A DNA stretch of 19,202 nucleotides from Burkholderiales bacterium RIFCSPHIGHO2_12_FULL_61_11 (GTDB taxonomy: Bacteria > Pseudomonadota > Gammaproteobacteria > Burkholderiales > Burkholderiaceae_C): assembly GCA_001770785.1 (NCBI GenBank), contig MERZ01000267.1, positions 2,180 to 21,381 of the forward strand. The letters are read 5' to 3'. The translations under genes were made by a program, and so were the position numbers. The notes under the pieces were generated by a model. It worked only from the letters and a program-made list of their open reading frames with translations. It ran no database searches and was not told the origin of the DNA. Below, one piece after another: positions 1 to 6,537 of this stretch. Each line of letters opens with the position of its first letter. Position 1 is the stretch's first letter.

Positions 1-1
1 C

Positions 2-268
2 GCTCTAAGCGTCTTCGCGGCCGGTATTGCGGCATCCTTGTGGCCGGTGCGCCAGATCGGCGCTTCATCTGGCGCTTCATCCGTGCCTTCATCAACCGGC
101 AGCCTGGTGGTGTCCTGGGGCGGCACCGCGGTGCAACCCGGGCTCAAGGCCTGGGTCGGGCCGATTTCGATCCTGGTGATTGTGATCGCGATGTATGCCT
201 TCTCGTCCGTCGGCTTTGAGCTGATGCAAGCCCTGCCTGTCACCGCTGTGGGTGGCGGTGGTCATTGA
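2..268 (+). CDS. C-terminal fragment of an unidentified membrane protein
   Basis: This reading frame is open from the left edge (second base) and ends at TGA 266-268, so the start lies outside the window. About 88 residues are visible. A hydrophobic Ala-rich stretch lies at the extreme left. A Ser/Gly-rich loop follows, then a clear transmembrane helix (around ISILVIVIAMYAF), and the protein ends in a Gly-rich tail GGGGH. This resembles the end of a multi-pass transporter or permease, but I do not recognise the family. A 66-residue membrane protein starts 18 bases downstream behind a good ribosome binding site, so the two are probably co-transcribed and may form a large/small subunit pair. 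Confidence 0.5.
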   Translation, partial: ALSVFAAGIAASLWPVRQIGASSGASSVPSSTGSLVVSWGGTAVQPGLKAWVGPISILVIVIAMYAFSSVGFELMQALPVTAVGGGGH

Positions 269-286
269 TTCTCAAGGAGTAAACAC

Positions 287-487
287 ATGAATGAAGATTT
301 CTGGCTGACTGTTCCCATCGCCGTCGTCTGGGCCATTCTCGGCGTGGCCTATGCGCTGGTGCCTTGGGGCGATATGATTGGCTACGCCTGGGTCTGGGGA
401 TTTGGCTCGCTGCTGTTCCTGGGCCTGTCCGGCCTGTTACTGTGGCGCAAAGCGGGGGCGCAATCCGCACCGCTTGGGCGTGGCTAG
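287..487 (+). CDS. small two-helix membrane protein, function unknown
   Basis: This 66-residue protein starts at ATG 287 behind AAGGAG at a suitable spacing, which makes the start convincing. Two hydrophobic segments are visible: residues about 6-26 (LTVPIAVVWAILGVAYALVP) and about 32-53 (the region around WVWGFGSLLFLGLSGLLLW). A short basic/polar tail follows. The position 18 bases after a truncated membrane protein suggests an accessory subunit of that protein, as seen for small subunits of several transporter families. I do not recognise a named family. It is probably unrelated to the exosortase-type genes further right. Confidence 0.6.
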   Translation: MNEDFWLTVPIAVVWAILGVAYALVPWGDMIGYAWVWGFGSLLFLGLSGLLLWRKAGAQSAPLGRG

Positions 488-667
488 GTGCCACATCGGG
501 ACTTAATTGAACCGGTCCCTCAATGTCGAAAATATTTACAGTAACGCCTTGAAACTTTGCAAACGAACGGCTTGCACTCCACCGTTAATATTTAACACAT
601 TGAATTTAAAAGGTATTTGAGTTTTCAATTTTCTATCGGCATGAGTATTGCGTGATAAATATGAATC
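488..667 (+). other. AT-rich intergenic region upstream of the lytic transglycosylase gene
   Basis: This 180-base non-coding stretch is clearly richer in A+T than its flanks. It contains a weak 5-bp inverted repeat (GGGAC 498-502 / GTCCC 515-519) that lacks a T-tract and is not a convincing terminator. A second inverted repeat, TGCAA 558-562 / TTGCA 572-576, could be an operator half-site pair. A sigma-54-like element at 637-652 is listed separately. No open frame worth calling was seen. Confidence 0.5.
637..652 (+). promoter_or_regulatory. candidate sigma-54 (-24/-12) promoter
   Basis: The element reads cGGCAT-gagta-TTGCg, with GG at 638-639 and GC at 650-651 separated by exactly 10 bases. 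It matches 8 of 11 positions of the TGGCAC-N5-TTGCA consensus. Transcription would start near 663, only about five bases before the ATG at 668. The mRNA would be nearly leaderless, which agrees with the absence of a Shine-Dalgarno sequence there. The closeness to the start codon is the main reason for doubt. Confidence 0.4.
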
Positions 668-1591
668 ATGCGCCTGCGTTTTTCACTCCTTTTGCCGCTG
701 TTGATGGCTGCATTCTGTGCTGCCGTGGCGGCGCAGGGTCAAGATGCCACGCCCGACGGGGCCGCTGACGGCAACCAGCTTGCAAAACTACGCCTGGAGG
801 CCGTCGCTTACGAGCATGGCGAAGGTGTGTCGCGCAATCCTGTTCTGGCCGCTACCCTTTATTGCAAGGGCGCACGCTTGGGCGACGCGCAGGCGCAATA
901 CAACCTGGGATGGATGTACGCCAACGGGCGCGGAGTGGCGCGCAGCGACGGTTTGGCCGCTTTCTTTTTTCAAGCGGCCGCCGAGCAGGGGCTCCAAGCC
1001 GCCCAACGCATGTTGAAAGTAGTGGGCGTTCCGGCCGCCGAAATACCCGACTGCATGCGCGAACCTGCTCCGCCAACCGCTGCGGGCCGGCCCACTGAGG
1101 CGGCTCTGCCGAGCGTGGACTACCGGGCGATTGCACCGCCTAAAATTTTTGATCTGGTGACGAAAATGGCCCCCCAGTACCAGGTGGAGCCGCAGCTGGC
1201 GCTGGCAATCATTGCCGCGGAATCCAACTTCGACAGTCGGGCGCTGTCACCCAGGAACGCCCAGGGGCTGATGCAGCTCATCCCGCAGACCAGCGCACGC
1301 TTCAACGTGAGAAATCCCTACGACGCGGTCCAGAATATCCGGGGCGGCCTGACCTATCTGCGCTGGTTGCTGGCCTATTTTGAGGGCGATGTGGCGCTGG
1401 TGGCCGCCGCCTACAACGCGGGCGAAGGCAAGGTCGAGCGTTACCGGGGTGTGCCGCCCTATCCGGAAACCCGGGCCTATGTGCAACGCATACTCAAGTC
1501 GGTCGGCACCTCGGCCCACCCATTTGACGAAACAGTGGCCCGGCCTTCCCCCTCGCTGCCCCTGATCCGCCCGTCCTGGCGCTTGAAATGA
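668..1591 (+). CDS. Sel1-repeat / SLT-domain lytic transglycosylase, secreted
   Basis: This 307-residue exported protein is likely a peptidoglycan lytic transglycosylase that cleaves the MurNAc-GlcNAc bond in the periplasm. Residues 1-22 form a signal peptide (basic start, Leu/Ala-rich core, AVAAQ). Residues about 40-115 hold Sel1-like helical repeats (YEHGEGVSRNP, AQYNLGWMYANGRGVAR). Residues about 155-280 are the SLT domain: catalytic Glu185 in AAESNF, then SPRNAQGLMQL (194-204), and AYNAGEG (248-254). An in-frame stop (TGA 662-664) just upstream limits the start to ATG 668 or later. There is no obvious Shine-Dalgarno sequence, but the signal peptide supports 668 over the next Met. Transglycosylases of this kind recur in exosortase-containing genomes, and it may open the cell wall for polymer or protein export. 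Confidence 0.9.
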   Translation: MRLRFSLLLPLLMAAFCAAVAAQGQDATPDGAADGNQLAKLRLEAVAYEHGEGVSRNPVLAATLYCKGARLGDAQAQYNLGWMYANGRGVARSDGLAAFFFQAAAEQGLQAAQRMLKVVGVPAAEIPDCMREPAPPTAAGRPTEAALPSVDYRAIAPPKIFDLVTKMAPQYQVEPQLALAIIAAESNFDSRALSPRNAQGLMQLIPQTSARFNVRNPYDAVQNIRGGLTYLRWLLAYFEGDVALVAAAYNAGEGKVERYRGVPPYPETRAYVQRILKSVGTSAHPFDETVARPSPSLPLIRPSWRLK

Positions 1592-1881
1592 TCGCCTGCA
1601 GTCGCCTCCTCTGACGTGACTGGCAGACCAATGCGCTTTGTCGACAACAGCCTTACTCCGTCAAATGCTCAGGTGCTTTTCAGGTCAAATGCCGGAAAAG
1701 CCTGAAATTTGTAAGCTGGTGGTGGAACTCCCAGGGCATGGTTTTCCGGCTTTGTCTTCGACACCCGGCCATTGATGATGCAGGGCCCGCATTCAGTTGA
1801 ATAAAGCTTGAAAAATCGCCGGTAACAGTCATAACAATTCGCGACAAAACCAACAGCGTCAGCGGTTTTTATGACTTTACG
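1592..1881. other. intergenic region with a perfect 9-bp inverted repeat
   Basis: The 290 bases between the transglycosylase and the acyltransferase hold no convincing gene. The most distinct structure is GCCGGAAAA (1691-1699), perfectly inverted as TTTTCCGGC (1742-1750), with 42 bases between the arms. A weak GG-N10-GC match (1723-1738, TGGAAC...GGGCA) lies between the arms. The right part is AT-rich and presumably carries the promoter of the next gene. Confidence 0.4.
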
Positions 1882-3297
1882 ATGGGACATCCGATTCGTC
1901 TTATAAAAAAATATGTCAACGACTTGCAATCAGGGGCAACTCATGAAAATCTGGAGATTGCCACCCGGTTTTTGCCCCTCTCCATGAACAATTCCCAGGC
2001 ATTAGCTGCAAAGAGATTCTTGCACCATGCACTTCGCAAAGCGTTTTCTGTCTTTCCCCGGTCCTTGCGGTTCGCCGTGTATCGCTCGTTTGTTGATTGC
2101 GATCCCAAACCCGACAAACGCCTGGTGCTCAAGATTGCGCAGACGAAAGAAGAACTGGAAGCGTGTTTCCGGCTCCTTCATGATGCCTATGTTGGAAGCG
2201 GTTTCATGCGGCCCGACCCATCTGGCATGCGCGCTACCATTTACCATGCGCTGCCAACCACGACCACGCTGTGCGCCAAGTTCGACGGCGAAGTCGTCGG
2301 GACCATTTCGCTGATTCGCGAAAGTGTTTTCGGCTTCCCCTTGCAGTCCATTTTTGACTTGCACGATATTCGGGAGAAAAGGGGCAGGATTGCCGAGGTA
2401 TCGGCGCTCGCGGTGCATCAGAAATTCAGGAAAACCGGCGGTTCCATCCTGTTTCCCCTGATGAAATTCATGTATGAATACTGCACCACTTTCTTCGATA
2501 CCCGCCATCTGGTGATTGCCGTCAACCCGAACCGGATTGAAATGTACGAGTCTCTCCTGTTCTTCGAAAGATTGACGGAAACCTCGGTTGAACACTACGA
2601 TTTCGTCAACGGAGCACCTGCGGTGGGCGCTTCTGTCGATCTGCACCTAGCCCCTGAAATTTTCAAACGGGTTTATGGCAGGAAACCGAAACGCAAGAAT
2701 CTCTATCGCTATTTTTTGCGGACCAAGTTGCGTAACATCATGATGCCAAGTCGGCGCTACTTCACGACCAATGATCCGGTGATGACGCCGGATTTGCTCG
2801 ACTATTTTTTCAACCAATGTACGCACACGTTTCAAAATCTGAGTGAAAGAGAAAAAGGACTGCTGCATTCCATCTACAACCTGCCCGAATACAAACCGGT
2901 ACTGCCGACGATTTTTTCCGAGTCCAGCTTCCGGACCCGTCAGCGCAAGCATCAGCGGTATTCACTCAAATGCCCCGGAAGTTTTTCTGTCACTGGCCCT
3001 GAAAAGACGGACGTTTATGCCCTGCGGGTGGTAGAGCTTTCCGCTGATGGCTTTCTGGCGCACTCCAAGGTGCCCCTGCCCGCCAACGTTTGGGGTGAAG
3101 CCATCATCCAGCTGGGGCACGATGAAAAGTCGGTGACCAAAGCCATGGTCGTACGTGGCAGTCACAAGGGACCGTATGGATTTTACGGATTCAAACTTCT
3201 TGAACCCGATCTGCCCTGGCGAAAACTTGTCGGCGTGTTGAAGTCCGGCATGATCGATGCAGACCTGGACAATGCCAGCCGATTCTTGCTGGACTGA
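1882..3297 (+). CDS. FeeM-like N-acyltransferase (GNAT fold) fused to a C-terminal PilZ domain
   Basis: This 471-residue protein has two parts. Residues about 80-260 resemble the GNAT-type fold of N-acyl amino acid synthases (FeeM type) and the acyltransferases of exosortase systems: LVLKIAQTKEELEACFRLLH, then GEVVGTISLI, then AEVSALAVHQKFRKTGG (171-187), the expected acyl-donor-binding core. Such enzymes join a fatty acyl chain from acyl-ACP to an amino acid. Residues about 352-455 form a PilZ domain with R355xxxR359 and the second motif ELSADG (385-390), where Glu replaces the usual Asp/Asn. PilZ domains bind cyclic di-GMP, so acylation may be controlled by this messenger. No signal peptide or membrane helix is seen, so it is probably cytoplasmic. 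The start is uncertain: ATG 1882 has no clear Shine-Dalgarno sequence, and Met35 (1984) is an alternative. It is convergent with the protease gene, with 16 bases between the stops. Confidence 0.8.
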   Translation: MGHPIRLIKKYVNDLQSGATHENLEIATRFLPLSMNNSQALAAKRFLHHALRKAFSVFPRSLRFAVYRSFVDCDPKPDKRLVLKIAQTKEELEACFRLLHDAYVGSGFMRPDPSGMRATIYHALPTTTTLCAKFDGEVVGTISLIRESVFGFPLQSIFDLHDIREKRGRIAEVSALAVHQKFRKTGGSILFPLMKFMYEYCTTFFDTRHLVIAVNPNRIEMYESLLFFERLTETSVEHYDFVNGAPAVGASVDLHLAPEIFKRVYGRKPKRKNLYRYFLRTKLRNIMMPSRRYFTTNDPVMTPDLLDYFFNQCTHTFQNLSEREKGLLHSIYNLPEYKPVLPTIFSESSFRTRQRKHQRYSLKCPGSFSVTGPEKTDVYALRVVELSADGFLAHSKVPLPANVWGEAIIQLGHDEKSVTKAMVVRGSHKGPYGFYGFKLLEPDLPWRKLVGVLKSGMIDADLDNASRFLLD

Positions 3298-3313
3298 GCG
3301 GTTCAACCCAAGA

Positions 3314-4099
3314 TCAGTTGGACTTGCTCCGTTGCAACAATTCCTGAACAAACCTGGATGGAATGGCGTAGCTGATTCCAGACGGGTGAGTCAAAGCCGA
3401 TTCCCGGGTTCCTTTGATGAACACCATGTTCACAACGCCCAGCACCTCGCCTGTTTCCGGGTCAAACAAGGGACCCCCACTGTTGCCGGGATAGGCCGTT
3501 CCGTCCAGTTGAAAGATATCGAAACTTCCTCCCGAGCGCAAACTGCGTATGGTTTTTTGATTGAGCTGTTGGGCTGATGCGGTCGGCAAAGCAACTGCGG
3601 CGATGGAAGAAATCATGCCACGGTGCGTCACGGGTGAAAAACCCAGCGCCCCCCCAATCGGGAACCCCATGAACGCGATGGCTTGCCCCTCTTGAACCAA
3701 GCCGGAATCTCCCATGCTGAGCGCCGGTGCCGCAGGGCCTTCAAAACGCAGCAAAACCAGGTCATGAAGCTTGTCCACTTCGAGCACCGTCACGGGCCGC
3801 ATCTGCAGTTCATTTTGGTCCACCCTGATCTGGATGACCAATGCGTCCTCCATATCCTTCCCAGTTGGCTGCTGAAGGACATGGGCATTGGTGATGACCA
3901 GATTGCCACTTCCCGTACTTCCTTTGCCCACGACGAAACCGGTACCCCTCAACGCAAATCGCGGACTGTTTGTGCTTTTGTAGGTACCCACAATGACCAC
4001 TGACGGTTTTAACTTGGCAACGGTGCTGGCCATGTCGGCGCGCAAGGGCCCGGCAATAAAGAGGCCAGAAAGAACAAGAAAAATCAGCTTGGACTTCAT
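3314..4099 (-). CDS. periplasmic trypsin-like serine protease (DegP/HtrA-type catalytic domain, no PDZ)
   Basis: This 261-residue exported serine protease has a signal peptide at residues 1-21 (KSK, then LIFLVLSGLFIAG, then LRAD). The catalytic triad is complete: His73 in TNAHVL, Asp113 in LHDLVLL, and Ser207 in GNSGGPL. The protein ends soon after the catalytic domain, so it lacks the PDZ domains of DegP/DegS. A long loop around residues 160-195 precedes the GNSGG motif. The start ATG 4099 follows GGAG with good spacing. It lies 75 bases after the nucleotidyltransferase gene on the same strand, so it may be the last gene of that transcript and could process an exported partner. The substrate is unknown. 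Confidence 0.85.
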   Translation of the reverse strand: MKSKLIFLVLSGLFIAGPLRADMASTVAKLKPSVVIVGTYKSTNSPRFALRGTGFVVGKGSTGSGNLVITNAHVLQQPTGKDMEDALVIQIRVDQNELQMRPVTVLEVDKLHDLVLLRFEGPAAPALSMGDSGLVQEGQAIAFMGFPIGGALGFSPVTHRGMISSIAAVALPTASAQQLNQKTIRSLRSGGSFDIFQLDGTAYPGNSGGPLFDPETGEVLGVVNMVFIKGTRESALTHPSGISYAIPSRFVQELLQRSKSN

Positions 4100-4174
4100 T
4101 TTTCAGTCTCCGTTGGATTGACTTAAGAGCCGCGATTTACCCAACACACTTGCACACAAATTGAGGCCATGCCA

Positions 4175-5293
4175 TCAAGCCTTCAGATCAGCATCAGCAA
4201 TCGATTTTTCTTCGTTGTGCAATTTTGGCCGAATAAGCGCCTTCCGCCCCAAATGATATGCCAGCAAGAGAAATGGCATCCTGATCCAGTGTGAGCGCAC
4301 ATACAGTACAAAACGTGCGAGCCAGGTTCCCCATGAACCGGTACTGGAATGCACGGGCCGCAGAGCCCGCAAATAGCAGCCATCCATCAGCCTGGTCACC
4401 AGCGCCGACGGCTTGCCAATTTGGGCCGCGTCCAGCACATGCCGGGGTACAGGGGTATCGAGCATCAGCGTGGTGTACCTCAACGCGTAATAGAGAGGTC
4501 GTGTCAACCCCAATTTCACCGCGCGTGGCACCAGTTGCTCCCAGAAGCCCTGCGTATCACCAAAAAAACGCAGCAAGCTATCCAGGTCGAACAGGTCGCG
4601 CAATCCTTTTTCAAAATCCCCCTCCTGAAAGAGATGCGTGGCACTGTGGAGCATCATGTCTGCGGGCTGCAGAACATACAAGTTGGCATGGCCTGGCAGC
4701 GCAACCACGCCTTCCAGCAGAGCCGTTGTGTTGACTTTGATCCGCGCGGTTTCCGCCAGGATGGTATGGTGCACATCAATCGTCGTGCCTCGTCTGACGT
4801 GACGCATTGGGGGAATTTCGTGCATCCAGCGACGGTAATAACGCTGGTCGTACGCATCGTGGTGCGAGCTCTGCCAGCCATGGATCATCAATTCACTTTC
4901 GGTACGACCCAGTCTGTCTTTAGGCACGATGATGTCAACGTCCGAAAAAATCCGCCCGTGCGCAGCCGCAAGCCCGGCCATGACATAGGCAGCGCCTTTG
5001 AGCAGCGTGACCCGAACGCCAGCATCAGCGAGTTCTTTGCTAATGCATGCCACCTCCCAACGCAGGGATTGCTCTTGCCTGCTCGCCAATTTCATTGCAG
5101 AAGCCAGATGCAGGCGTGGTGCCATTGGCACTTCTTTCAGCAAGTCAGCTTGCTCTAGCGCATGCGCCAGACGAGCCAGCAGTTTCGTGCGACGCCCTTG
5201 TCGAATAAGCAGATCCCATTGCTGATCTGAAAACTGTGTCGTCGACGCTGGGGTGAGCAGCGCGGAAACAATCAAGTCACGCGGCGGCGTCAT
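4175..5293 (-). CDS. uncharacterised nucleotidyltransferase (PF14907 / NTP_transf_5 type)
   Basis: This 372-residue protein has features of the NTP_transf_5 family. LLKGAAY (97-103) is followed by SDVDIIV (117-123), in which Asp118 and Asp120 are the likely metal-binding pair of the polymerase-beta-like nucleotidyltransferase fold. Before this is a helical region (residues 20-90). After it comes a His-rich stretch with HEIPP and DVHHTIL typical of this family, then a helical C-terminal half ending in a basic, hydrophobic segment (around FVLYVRSHWIRMPFLLLAYHLGRK) that may touch the membrane. Its ATG shares one base with the stop of the HPr-kinase-like gene (TGATG), which indicates translational coupling. 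Members of this family occur with HPr-kinase-like and PqqD-like genes in some peptide-tailoring clusters. The nucleotide and the acceptor are unknown. Confidence 0.8.
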   Translation of the reverse strand: MTPPRDLIVSALLTPASTTQFSDQQWDLLIRQGRRTKLLARLAHALEQADLLKEVPMAPRLHLASAMKLASRQEQSLRWEVACISKELADAGVRVTLLKGAAYVMAGLAAAHGRIFSDVDIIVPKDRLGRTESELMIHGWQSSHHDAYDQRYYRRWMHEIPPMRHVRRGTTIDVHHTILAETARIKVNTTALLEGVVALPGHANLYVLQPADMMLHSATHLFQEGDFEKGLRDLFDLDSLLRFFGDTQGFWEQLVPRAVKLGLTRPLYYALRYTTLMLDTPVPRHVLDAAQIGKPSALVTRLMDGCYLRALRPVHSSTGSWGTWLARFVLYVRSHWIRMPFLLLAYHLGRKALIRPKLHNEEKSIADADLKA

Positions 5294-6207
5294 CAGATCC
5301 GGCCCTCCAGCAAATTGTTAAAAACCTGCTGGGCATCGTCGAGGCTGCTATATGTGAACTGATAACACTGGGTACTATCGACCAAGGCTCCCACCGCATC
5401 AAAACCTCTTTGCCCCTGAATGTCATAGTTAAAAGATTGCTCGGCTAGCAACATGAAGGTGCGTGCCCGACTGTGAGGGGCCAAGATAGGCGGCGAGTCA
5501 TGCACGTAATTGGGCAAAACGATCCATCTGGCTTGCACTGGCTCTTTGACCCGCATCACGCTGGACCCAGGCGGACGCAGCAAGGCAATGGTTCCTTTGG
5601 TGGTGTTTGGAACTGGCGCCGTCATGACAGCATCAGGGGCAAGGCGCTTGATGATGCTGATCGATTTATTTTTCAGACTGATGGGGCGCGCCATACCGTA
5701 AATCAAACCACTTTGCAGGTCATACAGCGCCAACTCATCTGAAAGAAGACGCCACCCCTTCACGACCAAGCCAGCGCACAGCGTGCTTTTGCCCGACCCA
5801 GGTGGCGCTGGCAGCACCACCGCCTTGCCGTTTTTTTCAATGACTGCAGCATGGATGACCAGATACTGGTGGCTGTGCGCTGCGACGCACCAATTCAGCC
5901 CCCACTCCAGCATGGCAAATGCCTGGGCGACCGGTAAGCCGGTAAAAGAGGGTTGTCCATCGAAAGAAAAACGCGCCTGTGGCTTGATCCAGCGTCGAAC
6001 ACCCGAGTCGCGCCGGACTTGAACATGGAAATCAGCAAAGACATCGGTAGGGCAGATATCAAAGTCTGCATACATAAGGGCGATGTCGCGCACCAGAGAT
6101 GGAACGTCGGTGGCCACCCGCGCCACAAAGGGCGTCAGGCGCAACAGCAGGTCGCCACAACGCAGCAGGCGAGCCAACTCTGCCAAAGGAACTTCAGAGA
6201 TTTTCAA
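5293..6207 (-). CDS. HPr kinase-related kinase (HprK-related kinase A family)
   Basis: This 304-residue kinase-like protein belongs to the branch related to HPr(Ser) kinase/phosphorylase. A Walker A loop APPGSGKST lies at 134-142 (Lys140). It is followed by LLSDE (154-158), containing the acidic residues expected to act in HprK-type catalysis, and by RPISLK (174-179), also typical of these kinases. Residues 1-110 are a separate N-terminal domain with LYADFD-like sequence (MYADFDICPTD). The residues just before the P-loop (LVIHAAVIEKNGKAVVLPA) form the usual beta strands. The start is TTG at 6205-6207, overlapping the stop of the PqqD-like gene as TTGA, which fixes this start and implies coupling. 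No PTS genes are present, so classical HPr is an unlikely substrate. A target encoded in the same cassette is more likely, by analogy with lasso-peptide kinases. Confidence 0.85.
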   Translation of the reverse strand: MKISEVPLAELARLLRCGDLLLRLTPFVARVATDVPSLVRDIALMYADFDICPTDVFADFHVQVRRDSGVRRWIKPQARFSFDGQPSFTGLPVAQAFAMLEWGLNWCVAAHSHQYLVIHAAVIEKNGKAVVLPAPPGSGKSTLCAGLVVKGWRLLSDELALYDLQSGLIYGMARPISLKNKSISIIKRLAPDAVMTAPVPNTTKGTIALLRPPGSSVMRVKEPVQARWIVLPNYVHDSPPILAPHSRARTFMLLAEQSFNYDIQGQRGFDAVGALVDSTQCYQFTYSSLDDAQQVFNNLLEGRI

Positions 6208-6491
6208 TCAGGGGTGTCTGTAACGAGTCCAATATCTCGCAACTTTAGCAAAGTTGCCGAGATTAACTCCGGTATCTTGTCGTGATCGTCGGCGGAGAAG
6301 AACTCAGCCAACTCTTGCGCAATCGCCTCCGCAGACGCGGGTGATTTTTCGATCAACCGGAGAATTTCAATGACCGAAGCCTCAATCAAATGCGTATCGC
6401 CGGTAAGCTTGTCGTAGGCCACCGCCAAATCATCATCGTCCCATGATGCGAAGACCAGCCTGGCTGGTGCAACTATCGACCACAAAATCAA
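6204..6491 (-). CDS. PqqD-like small protein of the HprK-related cassette (probable RRE-type peptide chaperone)
   Basis: This protein of about 95 residues has the PqqD-like winged-helix pattern: WDDDDLAVAYDKLTGDTHLIEA (beta hairpin and turn), then EILRLIEKSPASAEAIAQEL (helices), then a final helix ending LLKLRDIGLV. PqqD-fold proteins bind leader or substrate peptides and hand them to modifying enzymes. This one would present a substrate to the kinase or nucleotidyltransferase encoded directly downstream. There is no ATG in the frame after the upstream in-frame stop, so it must begin with TTG: 6491 (used here) or 6485 two codons later. No strong Shine-Dalgarno sequence is seen, suggesting weak or coupled expression after the exported-protein gene, which ends 46 bases earlier. 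Its stop overlaps the kinase start by four bases. Confidence 0.8.
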   Translation of the reverse strand: MILWSIVAPARLVFASWDDDDLAVAYDKLTGDTHLIEASVIEILRLIEKSPASAEAIAQELAEFFSADDHDKIPELISATLLKLRDIGLVTDTPD

Positions 6492-6537
6492 GATGGTGAG
6501 CCAAATTAAAGGATGGGAAAATGTGCGAGCAAGTCAA

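Noticed and set aside
1633..1646. TGGC...TGC element resembling a sigma-54 promoter upstream of the acyltransferase
   Set aside because: The GG to GC spacing is 9, not 10, and the distance to the gene is over 230 bases.
1669..1929. Minus-strand 86-codon open frame with several cysteines in the intergenic region and the start of the acyltransferase
   Set aside because: It overlaps the start of a well-supported gene, has no clear ribosome binding site and shows no recognisable domain; the cysteines follow from local base composition.
5293..6207. Classical HPr kinase/phosphorylase for PTS control
   Set aside because: No HPr or other PTS gene is adjacent, and the context (PqqD-like and nucleotidyltransferase genes) and N-terminal domain fit the HprK-related kinase A branch.
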